Of a stretch of DNA of 64,000 bases, positions 7,801 through 17,200 are shown one piece after another. The notes under the pieces were generated by a model. It ran no database searches. It saw only the letters and a list, made by a program, of their open reading frames with translations, and was not told where the DNA came from. Source of the DNA: Aphelocoma coerulescens (lineage: Eukaryota > Chordata > Aves > Passeriformes > Corvidae); NCBI RefSeq assembly GCF_041296385.1, contig NW_027184085.1:59368109-59432108 (forward strand), given 5' to 3'. Both the position numbers and the translations under genes were made by a program. Position 1 is the stretch's first letter; every line of letters begins with the position of its first letter.

Positions 7801-8924
7801 GCCTCTCGCACTACCTCATGGCTGATGTGCCACGCCAAGTCCAGCAGAGACTGGCTGTAGCCTGGGGGGCTGCGTGGAGCAGGGACTGGGCTCTCTGGCG
7901 CTGCCCATGGCACCTCCTCCGTAAGGCCAGGAGAAGCTGGTGCCTTTTCCACCTCGGCAGGCAGAGGCTCGGGGGGCTGCTCCTCCTCAGCAGCTCCAGC
8001 TGGAGCAGCAGCAGCTGCCAGCTCATCCTCTCTGGGACTCCCCGGGCCAGGAGAGGCGCTGGGCAGCTCATGGGCTGCCTCTCCTGCCACCTGGGTGCCC
8101 ACGCTGCTGGGAGAGGCGGGCCCCTCCTGGGCATCCTCATCCTTCTCTGGGTACAAGGGTTTGTCCCAGACCTTGTAACTGGCACCTTCTGCCCATTGGG
8201 GCAGCCCCTGCCTGCTGACACTTCCTTCCCACTGGGGCAGCTTTTGGTCACTCCTGTCTTTTTCCCACCGGGGTAGCTCCTGGACATTGTAGTCTTTTCC
8301 TCCTGATAGCTCCTTGTCCCTGTTGTCTCCCACTTGGGGCAACTCTGGGTGTCTCTTGTCTCCTTCCCATTGGTACATGTGCAGGTGGCCTCGCACATCT
8401 TCCAAAGGAGACAGTTCCTGCTGTCCCTCCCCTTCCCACTGGGACAGCTCTTGGCATGGCAGGTCTTCTTCCCACTGGGACAAATCTTGCCATAGCTCAT
8501 CCTCTTCCTCCCATGGGTACAGCTCCTGGATTGTCACGCTTTCTTCCCCGTAGTACAGCTCTTGCTGTGTGCCATCCCCCCACGGGACTTTCATACCTAC
8601 TTCCCTCTGATGCAACTCTTGGTGTGTCACAACTCCCCATGGGGAAACTTCCTGCATGGTCGCTGCTTCTTGCCCTTGGTAAAACTCTCGGACTGTCATT
8701 TCTTCCCAGAGGCAAAGTTCTTGGCCGCTAAGGCCTCCCCACTGGGAAAGCTCTTGATCCGAGTGGTATTCCCACTCTTGGTCCATGTTGACAAAGGCCC
8801 CCTCGTCCTCAGTGTCCGACAGGGGCAGGCCTGAGCTGCCGCCTGCCCCCAGCCACTGCCCACTGAGGGCCTGGTCTGGCAGCCAGCCGGGCAAGGGGCT
8901 GGGGGGCTGTGAGTTGGGGTTCAT
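4887..8924 (-). CDS. Repeat-rich acidic protein with AKAP-like helix (copy 1)
   Basis: This is a single uninterrupted frame of 1345 codons from the first ATG (8924). The frame is open further upstream, but only with non-ATG codons, and the ATG has A at -3. I do not recognise the family. Residues 50-260 are degenerate repeats around ELxxWEE. Residues 270-360 are Ala/Pro/Glu-rich. Residues 359-380 form an amphipathic helix (LAWHISHEVV) resembling PKA-anchoring helices. Residues 488-1099 are 28 repeats of 21-22 residues (consensus QGEACIEQELSLEEDRNDQ plus DVF), each with one Cys. About 1110-1210 are SDWEE repeats. The C-terminus is basic (RKKRPSRLGRAL) with a CPC motif. There is no signal peptide or membrane span. 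It appears intronless, with a promoter-like region at 9033-9065. Being coding is well supported by four intact copies; function is unknown, and a scaffold role is inference. Confidence 0.78.
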   Translation of the reverse strand: MNPNSQPPSPLPGWLPDQALSGQWLGAGGSSGLPLSDTEDEGAFVNMDQEWEYHSDQELSQWGGLSGQELCLWEEMTVREFYQGQEAATMQEVSPWGVVTHQELHQREVGMKVPWGDGTQQELYYGEESVTIQELYPWEEEDELWQDLSQWEEDLPCQELSQWEGEGQQELSPLEDVRGHLHMYQWEGDKRHPELPQVGDNRDKELSGGKDYNVQELPRWEKDRSDQKLPQWEGSVSRQGLPQWAEGASYKVWDKPLYPEKDEDAQEGPASPSSVGTQVAGEAAHELPSASPGPGSPREDELAAAAAPAGAAEEEQPPEPLPAEVEKAPASPGLTEEVPWAAPESPVPAPRSPPGYSQSLLDLAWHISHEVVREAVLEAQASGQQPEEQRDLEQSTVAELEAAAPEQKQESLISALHSPCCSPSPSPSPLGAQALSEQQEEADRGSVLAEKETEERDSAGKLELSQCKDEENTELSQKETSKYQEGSQGEACMEQELLLEEDRNDREGSQGEACIEQEPSLEEDRNDQDMFRGEGCIEQELSLEKDRNDQDVFEEEARIEQEPSLEEDRNDQCVFQGEACIEQELSLEKDRNDQEGSQGEACIGQELSLEEETNDLCVFQGEACIEQQLFLEKDRNNVDVFQGEACIVQELSLEKDRNDQEGSQGEACIEQELSLEEDGNDQNVFQGEACIEQELSLEDRKDMDVFQGEACIEQEPFLEEDRNDQDVFQGEACIEQELSLEEDTNDQDVFQGEACIEQEPSLEEDRNDQDVFQGEACIEQELSLEKDRNDQDVLQGEACIEQELPLQEDRNDQDVFQGEACIEQQLSLQEDRNDQDVFHGEACIEQELSLEEDRNDEDVFHGEACIEQELSLEKDRNDQEGSQGEACIEQEPSLEEDRNDQDVFQGEACIEQELSLEEDRNDLCVFQGEACIEQQLSLEKDRNDVDVFQGEACIEQELSLEDRKDMEVFQGEACIEQEPSLKEDRNDQYAFQGEACIEQELSLEKERNDQDVFQGEACIEQELSLEDRNDQDVFQGEACIEQELSLEKDRNDQDVFKGEACIEQELSLEDRKDMDVFQGEACIEQELPLQEDRSDQDVFHGEACIEQELSPEEAGSYLELSDWDESIADELSLGEGSSYLEVSDWEEGMEKGLSQGEVGSSQNLSDWEEYSEHELSHGDVGSYQEVSDWEESIDQELSEEEDSVGQEVCKGNGKRPSAQSSWENDSDRDLMQDSWEQNIGDKPLLQEEDEWDGVSLLELREEDRELGGLAGGRLPVPAPREAWVEHGPSEPCPQVPLCASPPQLGAQALSQQLSPRKKRPSRLGRALRMLRSLFRCPCLAPQPED
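5628..7463 (-). repeat. 66-bp coding minisatellite, 28 units (copy 1)
   Basis: There are 24 repeats of 66 bp and 4 of 63 bp in frame, followed by a partial 29th. The variable spots are EL/EP/QQL after EQ, EED/EKD/ED before RND, and the ending DVF, CVF or EGS. The 63-bp variants read LEDRKDM or LEDRNDQ. Sub-types recur in the same order at two places, so blocks of several repeats have been duplicated together. Confidence 0.95.
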
Positions 8925-9032
8925 GTTGTCCTCCTTCACGTCTGACCTTGTGTGACGCACAGGAATCCCGGGAGCTGCTTCCTCCTGCGAGAGCGGCTCT
9001 GGCGGGACTGGGCTCCCCAGGGCTCTGCGCCC

Positions 9033-9065
9033 CTTAGATACCCCCTGGCAGGGCAGGGCGGGGCT
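9033..9065 (-). promoter_or_regulatory. Putative promoter: GC box and TATA-like element (copy 1)
   Basis: On the minus strand a GC box (GGGCGGGGC on + at 9056-9064) is followed 15 bp later by TATCTAAG (9033-9040). A start site about 25-30 bp further, near 9005, would give an 80-bp 5' UTR before the ATG at 8924. Further upstream the motif GTGTCACAAGG or close variants occurs at 9071, 9121 (inverted, TGACACAAGG) and 9136. The motifs are seen; promoter activity is inferred. Identical copies lie at 18350-18382, 27667-27699 and 37164-37196. Confidence 0.45.
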
Positions 9066-9235
9066 CTACCGTGTCACAAGGGCCTCTGGGCACCACAATG
9101 TGCCGCATCATCCAGGGCCCTGACACAAGGCGCCTGTGTCACAAAGGGCCACACCTGGCAGCCCTTCGACAGCTGAAGCCACTGGAAGTGGCATGGAGCA
9201 GCCCCCAGGCTTGCGGGCTTCTAGACCCTTCTTAT

Positions 9236-9436
9236 GATCCCATCATTAAAATTGTCAGAAAGGCTTCTGCCGGAATTAAGGTGCAAATGAGGCCATATGC
9301 CAAAGTCAGTAGTATGGGTTTTATTTATCAGTAAAGGAGAGAGAGAGAGAGAGAGAGAGCGAGAGCTAGAAAGAGAAAGAAATAGAAAAGAGGTGGGGGC
9401 AGACAAAGAGAGTGACAGAGACGGATTAGAAAACAT
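9236..9436 (-). mobile_element. Segment B: LTR-like tail plus GA-rich tract (units 1/2 junction)
   Basis: On the minus strand AATAAAACCC is followed by a block (GCCTCATTTGCACCTTAATT) shared with segment A, and on the other side lies a (GA)n purine tract. It is about 230 bp upstream of the putative start site of the long gene, in the same orientation as segment A. The family is not named and the boundaries are approximate. Confidence 0.5.
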
Positions 9437-9883
9437 CACCACTCTGAGGATGCCAATGGCATTCTGTTGATGCTCTGCATCAGGGTTTCTTGGCGGTAAG
9501 GGTTCCCTGGAAACATGGAGTTGGGAGGATTGACGTACATTTGGGCCAGGTGGGAACGCCCAGGTACCTGCCCTGGTGGGGGGCAAGTTTGACACAGTCT
9601 CTGGCAACAGAGTCTGGATCTGTTGTATCCCTTTGCATCAAGTGTGATGCTCTGCTGCGAGGCCTCAGCAATGAGTCTGGGGAGCGCTTTGGGGGTCTTG
9701 GATGGATTGTGACACCTGCTCAGCTGCCCGTCATGTGAATTTCTCACGGATGTGGCCTTCCCAGGGTGGGGGGTTTTACAGCTGAGCCAGTTTGTGTGCG
9801 GGAGGATGGGTGTTCAGTGCCTCTGACCAGAGGTAATGCCACAGCCCCAAAACTCTCCTCCTCCCTTCTTGGTTGTGGGGGAG

Positions 9884-10829
9884 TGTTGGGGTTTTAGGAG
9901 CTCTCCTGGGTTTTTTTTCTGTTAAAGGAATTTTCCCCATATGTGTTGCTAGGGGGACAAATGGCTGCATACTTCAGAAAAAAGAGCTGGCTAGGGGGGT
10001 GGGGTGCATCTGGCTACTCTTTGGTTCACCTGGCTGTGTGGACAGTCGGTCCCGGCACTTGGACAGAGAGGGAGGCTGCTATCTTTGGCTGCTTTTCCTT
10101 CTTCCAGAGAAAGCCCGGGATCAGAAGCCCGCCCTCCCTGCCCCTCTGGGAGCTGGGCCGTGGCCGCCCTGCCCCCAGCATTGCTTCGAGCCTTGGCTAC
10201 CTTGTAGCCCTGCTCATCCTGCCTGCCCAGACCTGTGGGGGGTTCCCAGTGCAGCTCTGCAGTTTGGATACATCTCGTCTGCCAGCCAGGATTTGTGCTT
10301 GTCCCTGCCATTCCAACCTGCCATTCCAGCCTACCATTCCAGCCTGCTGTTCCCGAGGGTCCGGCCGGACACCGGGATCGGCTGCCCGGGGGGTTTGCGA
10401 AGCCTTTGTCCCATCCCTTCCCGGGGTGCCAGGCCACCGGTGCCGCGTGCTCCCCGAGCTCGCTCCGGAGCGTCCCCTGCAGCCGCGGGGGAACCATCGC
10501 ACCTGCCCTGCTCACCGGGAGCCGCCAGCGCCCCTGCCGGCTGCGAGCGGAACTGCACCCGAGGGGAAAGGGCCTGACAGCCCAGAAGGCTGGCACTGGG
10601 TTTGGGATTGTTTGCTCTTCCTGCCAGAGTTATTGTTTGTTTGTTTGACTGCTTCTGCACATAGAGCTATCTCCTAGTAAAGAACTGTTATTCCTATTTT
10701 CCCACATCTTTGCCTAAAAGCCCCTTGATTTCATCATGAGAAGAACTCGGAGGGAAGGGGGGTTGCATCTGCCATTCCAAGGGAGGCCCCTGCCTTCCTT
10801 AGCAGACAGCTGTCTTTCAAACCAAGACA
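9884..10829 (+). mobile_element. Solo LTR, ERVL-like (unit 2)
   Basis: Copy of 559-1504 with the same GGGAG flanks and the same TGTTGGGG and CCAAGACA ends. It is essentially identical to the unit 1 copy. Confidence 0.75.
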
Positions 10830-11208
10830 GGGAGTGTGTGCAAACCTGGCCTCAGCAGATGAGCCTGTGGGCTATGGCCTCCCCAGGCTGAATCCAGCCC
10901 AAGCTGATTTTCAGGACAGCTTCTGCGTTTGGCTTTCTTGTGGGTACATTCTCCTCCCTTAGTCTTGTTTCCTTGTTGCTAGACCAGAGGTAATTGAACA
11001 CTAATGTCGCCTTTATGGTAGCTCAAGTTCTGTTAGGCAGCTTAAGTCCCAGCCCAAAGCTGCAGTCAGGTGAAGGAGAGGTGGGCTTGGGTAGTCTCAG
11101 CCTCTTGATACAGTTTTGCCATCATGGGCAAAACTCCTTCGTAACAATGGTTAAGTCATTACCCATAACATTTCAGTCTCCGACAATCCTGATGTGCCCA
11201 GAAGCCCT

Positions 11209-12367
11209 GTGAGGCTTTGGACACGGTGCCACACGACACCTCAAGCCCCACACTGCACAGCCGTGGCTTTGGAAGGTGGGCTATGCAGGGCATGAAGAAT
11301 TGGCCAGATGGAGGCAGCTGGGGAGCTGTGGTCAGTGGCTCCTTGTCCAGGTGGAGGCTGGGGACGAGGAGTGTCCATCAGGGCTCTGGCCTTGGCCCTG
11401 GGGCTCTTGAATGGCTTTGCCAGCGACACAGAGAGTGGATGGAGCTCCCCCTCAGCACGGGGTTTGCAGGGGACAGGAAGCTGAGTGGGGCAGGGGCTGA
11501 GGAGAAGGACTTGGGGGTGCTGATGGAGGAGAAGCTCGGCGTGAGCCAGCAATGTGTGCTGCCAGCCCAAAAAGCCACGCGTGGGCTGAGCTGCATGGAA
11601 AGGAGCAAAGAGCTGCAGGTCAAGGCAGGTAATTGTGGCCCTCTAGTCCATTTGTTGAGATCTCACCTGGACCACTACATCTGTGTCTGGGGGCCCCAGG
11701 ATAAGGGATGCGGGCCTGTTCGAATGAGTTCAGAGGAGAGCGACTGAGGGCTCCTAACAGGGTTGGAGAAGCTGTGCTTTGAAGACAGGTTGGGAGTGTT
11801 AGCGTTGTTTAGCCTGGAGAAGAGAAGACCCCAGGGAAACCTTAGAACCCTTGCCGGTACCTAAAAGGGCCCCCTACAAGAATGATGGAGAGAGACTTTT
11901 CACCGGGATATGTAGTGCTAGAAGAAAGGGCAATGGCCTTGAACTGAAAGAGGTAGGGATTAAATATCAGGAAGAAATTCTTTTCGGTGAGGCTGGTGAG
12001 GCATTGGCATAGGTTTCCCAGAGGCTCTGTGGACGCCCCCTCCCTGGAAGAGAGAAATTTGTCAGGTTTGCCTGAAGTGACACAATGAGATGAAGCAGAG
12101 TGATACTCATTTAATAACTGTTAGGATTGGATTAGGGAGAGATGCCTCTGCCCAAATTAAGGTTCAAATGAGACCACATGATGACAACATACAGATTTTA
12201 TTTAAGGTGGATTTTATTTAACAAGAATTGTCAAGGAGAGAGATAGAAAGAAATAGGAACTAGGTCTCTGAGAGAGAGAAAGAGAGCAGAAGAGAATCTG
12301 TTGGAACTAGATGATCGATTTTTGAGGTCCTTCCCAAATTGAACCTTTCTGTGATGCTAGAGGATGT
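11209..12367 (+). mobile_element. CR1 LINE 3' end, interrupted (unit 2)
   Basis: Copy of 1884-3042 with the same internal deletions and the same inserted segment A at 12051-12299. It differs from unit 1 by single bases such as CCCCC for CCTCC near 12038. Confidence 0.85.
12051..12299 (-). mobile_element. Segment A inside CR1 (unit 2)
   Basis: Copy of 2726-2974 with the two minus-strand AATAAA signals retained. Confidence 0.5.
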
Positions 12368-12373
12368 GTGGAT

Positions 12374-12975
12374 TGCCGTTGTGTCCTCTGGGAACAGTTC
12401 CCACTCAGCCCGGTCAGCTCGGGACACAGCAGGCAACGGGGACCAGCCTCTGATATCGGAGGGATCAGAGGTCTGGCTCGTGGGTCCGTCCAAGGCACCG
12501 CGGCGATGCAGGCAGACGGCGGAGGAAGGGGGCAGGCTCAGAGTTGGGTGAAATCCAGAAAGTTTATTGGTCCTCCGAACGAGGGGACCTCAACCACCAG
12601 GGGTGCCCAACCCAGAGCACCTGCCGATGGCGCGCCGGGGCATTTTATGGCGGGGGGGGGCATGGAGGGGGCTGTACAGAACAACCAAGCAGGGAAGGGA
12701 AGGGTGCGGCAAGCAGAACGAGGGACGCATAAGGGAACCAACTATAACAGGGGAAGGGAGGGACTCCTTTCCCAGGACTAATCACCTGGCCCCCTGGCTA
12801 GAACTTTCCAGAAGCCTGGGAGGGGTGGCAGAGTGACAGACAGGGTCCTGGGAGGAGATAAAAATGACAGACAGGGTGATTTAAATAAAACAGGGGGGGG
12901 TGCCAACTGGGGTACACCAAACTTACAGAACATAGCGGGGAGACCCGGACTGAACTAAACAAACACACTCCCACA
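12374..12975 (-). mobile_element. Solo LTR, ERVK-like (unit 2)
   Basis: Copy of 3049-3649, 602 bp because of one extra G in the poly-G run near 12650. The GTGGAT duplication is intact at 12368-12373 and 12976-12981. Confidence 0.88.
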
Positions 12976-13004
12976 GTGGATGTGTATTTTAACTTGATAT
13001 TATT

Positions 13005-13010
13005 GTAATA

Positions 13011-13050
<40 letters not shown>

Positions 13051-13575
13051 TTGTTACTACTACTATTTAATCTTCTTCTTTAGCCTCTTCTTCTTCTTCT
13101 TCTGATCCCCATTCTTCTTCTCCTTCTTCTTAGTATTTACTTTTACTCCTCTTTCTTCTTCTACATCAACTTATTCTTCTATTTATTCTTTTTTCTTTGT
13201 CTTGTTTCTATTCTTATTCTTCTCCTTATTCATATTCTTATTTTTTCTTTTTGTTATTCTTATTTTTATTCTTATTCTTATGCCTTTTCCTCTTCTTTTT
13301 CTTCTTATTTTTTCTTTTCCTTATTCTTATCCTTAATCCTATTCTTATTCGTACTCTTATTCTCACTCCTATTCTCATTCTTCTTATGATGATGCTTTTT
13401 CTTCTTGTTCTTATTCTTAAGCTTAATTCTTTTTCTTATTTACTACCACTATTTCTTCATTTTCTCCATCTTCTTTGTATTCTTATTAGTCCTATTCCTA
13501 TTATTTTTCTTTTTGTGGATTTTTTTTGGTGTATTTTGTGGGTTTTTTTGGGTGTTTTGGTTATTTTTTTTTTAC
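13005..13575. repeat. (TAA)n microsatellite and polypyrimidine tract (unit 2)
   Basis: The TAA run (13005-13050) is 9 bp shorter than in unit 1. It is followed by the same ~500-bp T/C tract (13067-13575). Confidence 0.9.
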
Positions 13576-13719
13576 TACTGCCACTATTTCTTGAAGCCAA
13601 CTTCCCTCTGTTGTGGAAGAATTGTTTGGTGAAGTCGTGCAGTGGAGTCCTGGGAGCAATACCTCCTGTCTGTGCCCATTCCTCATGGATAAAATCCCAA
13701 AGGATCAGCATGTAGTCCT

Positions 13720-13977
13720 TTCAGGATGAGAGGAAATGGCCTTGGATTCCAGCAGGGGAGGTGCAGATTAAATATGCCAACTAACTTTTCCCTGACAGAG
13801 TGGTCAGGAATTGATTGCAAGAAGTTGCTCAGGGAGGTGGTAGAGTCACTGTCTCTGGAAGTGTTCAAGTCTTGTCTGGATGTGGCACTTGGGGCCATGG
13901 TTTCAGGGTGATGATGGTGATGCCAGGGTGACGGTGGGACTGGATGACTTTCGAGGTCTCTTCCCACCCCGATGAGT
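13720..13977 (+). mobile_element. CR1 LINE 3' tail (unit 2, second fragment)
   Basis: Copy of 4403-4660. Confidence 0.85.
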
Positions 13978-14203
13978 GTCTGGCCTTCACCGCTGAGCCA
14001 CCTGGCACCAAGTGTCCCACGTGGATACTGGCTTGAGGCTGGCTCTTGGGGAGAGTGGCTTGCGATGCTCCAAAGCAGCCAGGGATTGCTGAGGCTGCAG
14101 GGACATGTCCAGGCAAAGGCGGCCCGTGTGGCTCCCCCAGGATGTGGGGCAGGCTGCCAGCCAGCTGCCGTCCAGGGGGCCTGGGCTGGCGCCGGCCGCA
14201 GCC

Positions 14204-17200
14204 CTAATCCTCGGGCTGTGGCGCCAGGCAGGGGCAGCGGAAGAGGCTGCGCAGCATCCGCAGCGCCCGCCCGAGGCGGGAGGGACGTTTCTTGCGGGGA
14301 CTCAGCTGCTGGCTGAGGGCCTGGGCTCCCAGCTGGGGAGGCGAGGCACAGAGCGGCACTTGGGGGCACGGCTCAGATGGCCCATGCTCAACCCAGGCCT
14401 CGCGAGGGGCAGGCACTGGGAGCCTGCCTCCTGCCAAACCTCCCAGCTCTCTGTCCTCTTCACGGAGCTCCAGGAGGCTCACTCCATCCCACTCGTCCTC
14501 CTCCTGCAGCAAGGGCTTGTCCCCGATGTTCTGTTCCCAGCTGTCCTGCATCAGGTCTCGGTCGCTGTCATTTTCCCAGCTGGACTGAGCTGAAGGTCTC
14601 TTGCCATTCCCTTTGCAAACCTCCTGGCCAACAGAGTCTTCCTCTTCAGAAAGCTCCTGGTCAATGGACTCTTCCCAATCAGACACTTCTTGGTAGCTAC
14701 CGACATCTCCATGGGACAGCTCATGCTCGCTGTATTCCTCCCAGTCAGAGAGATTTTGGGAGCTACCGACTTCTCCTTGAGAAAGGCCTTTCTCCATGCC
14801 TTCTTCCCAGTCAGAAACTTCTAGGTAGCTGCTGCCTTCTCCTAGGGAGAGCTCATCCGCAATGGATTCATCCCAATCGGAGAGCTCGAGGTAGCTACCG
14901 GCTTCTTCTGGGGAGAGCTCCTGCTCAATGCAGGCTTCCCCGTGGAATACATCCTGGTCGCTCCTGTCTTCTTGCAAGGGCAGTTCCTGCTCAATGCAGG
15001 CTTCCCCTTGGAATACATCCATGTCCTTCCTGTCTTCTAGGGACAGCTCCTGCTCAATGCAGGCCTCCCCTTTGAATACATCCTGGTCATTCCTGTCTTT
15101 TTCTAGGGATAGCTCCTGCTCAATGCAGGCCTCCCCTTGGAATACATCCTGGTCATTCCTGTCTTCTAAGGACAGCTCCTGCTCAATGCAGGCCTCCCCT
15201 TGGAATACATCCTGGTCATTCCTCTCTTTTTCTAGGGATAGCTCCTGCTCAATGCAGGCTTCCCCTTGGAACGCATACTGGTCGTTCCTGTCTTCCTTTA
15301 AGGACGGTTCCTGCTCAATGCAGGCTTCGCCTTGGAATACCTCCATGTCCTTCCTGTCTTCTAGGGACAGCTCCTGCTCAATACAGGCTTCCCCTTGGAA
15401 TACATCCACGTCGTTCCTGTCTTTTTCTAGGGATAGCTGCTGCTCAATGCAGGCTTCCCCTTGGAACACACACAGGTCGTTCCTGTCTTCTTCCAAGGAC
15501 AGTTCCTGCTCAATGCAGGCTTCTCCTTGGAACACATCCTGGTCGTTCCTGTCTTCTTCCAAGGACGGTTCCTGCTCAATGCAGGCTTCCCCTTGGGACC
15601 CTTCCTGGTCATTCCTGTCTTTTTCTAGGGATAGCTCCTGCTCAATGCAGGCTTCCCCGTGGAATACGTCCTCGTCGTTCCTGTCTTCTTCCAAGGACAG
15701 CTCCTGCTCAATGCAGGCTTCCCCGTGGAATACATCCTGGTCGTTCCTGTCTTCTTGCAAGGACAGTTGCTGCTCAATGCAGGCCTCCCCTTGGAATACA
15801 TCCTGGTCGTTCCTGTCTTCTTGCAAGGGCAGTTCCTGCTCAATGCAGGCTTCCCCTTGCAATACATCCTGGTCATTCCTGTCCTTTTCTAGGGATAGCT
15901 CCTGCTCAATGCAGGCTTCGCCTTGGAACACATCCTGGTCGTTCCTGTCTTCTTCCAAGGAAGGTTCCTGCTCAATGCATGCTTCGCCTTGGAATACATC
16001 CTGGTCGTTCGTGTCTTCTTCCAAGGACAGTTCCTGCTCAATGCAGGCTTCGCCTTGGAATACATCCTGGTCGTTCCTGTCTTCTTCCAAGAACGGTTCC
16101 TGCTCAATGCAGGCTTCCCCTTGGAATACATCCATGTCCTTCCTGTCTTCTAGGGACAGCTCCTGCTCAATGCAGGCCTCCCCTTGGAATACATTCTGGT
16201 CATTCCCGTCTTCTTCCAAGGACAGTTCCTGCTCAATGCAGGCTTCCCCTTGGGACCCTTCCTGGTCATTCCTGTCTTTTTCGAGGGATAGCTCCTGCAC
16301 AATACAGGCTTCCCCTTGGAATACATCCACGTTGTTCCTGTCTTTTTCTAGGAATAGCTGCTGCTCAATGCAGGCTTCCCCTTGGAACACACACAGGTCG
16401 TTCGTCTCTTCTTCCAAGGACAGTTCCTGCCCAATGCAGGCTTCCCCTTGGGACCCTTCCTGGTCATTCCTGTCTTTTTCTAGGGATAGCTCCTGCTCAA
16501 TGCAGGCTTCCCCTTGGAACACACACTGGTCGTTCCTGTCTTCTTCCAAGGACGGTTCCTGCTCAATGCGGGCTTCCTCTTCGAATACATCCTGGTCATT
16601 CCTGTCTTTTTCTAGGGACAGCTCCTGCTCAATGCAGCCTTCCCCTCGGAACATATCCTGGTCGTTCCTGTCTTCTTCCAAGGATGGTTCCTGCTCAATG
16701 CAGGCTTCTCCTTGGGACCCTTCCCGGTCATTCCTGTCTTCTTCCAGGAGCAGCTCCTGCTCCATGCAGGCTTCCCCTTGGGACCCTTCCTGGTATTTGC
16801 TGGTTTCTTTTTGGGACAGCTCTGTGTTTTCCTCATCTTTGCACTGAGAAAGCTCAAGCTTCCCAGCCGAGTCCCTCTCCTCAGTCTCTTTCTCTGCAAG
16901 GACTGAGCCCCTGTCTGCCTCCTCCTGCTGCTCACTGAGGGCTTGGGCTCCCAGTGGGCTGGGTGAGGGGCTGGGGCTGCAGCAGGGGCTGTGCAGGGCA
17001 GAGATCAGGCTCTCTTGCTTTTGTTCTGGAGCTGCTGCTTCTAGTTCTGCAACTGTGCTTTGCTCCAGGTCCCTCTGTTCCTCTGGCTGCTGGCCAGATG
17101 CCTGGGCCTCAAGCACAGCCTCTCGCACTACCTCATGGCTGATGTGCCACGCCAAGTCCAGCAGAGACTGGCTGTAGCCTGGGGGGCTGCGTGGAGCAGG

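Noticed and set aside
8925..8960. Start of the long frame at 8960
   Set aside because: The codon there is GTG. In a nuclear vertebrate gene the first ATG at 8924 is the more likely start. The frame is open upstream, so an upstream exon joined at a splice site cannot be excluded.
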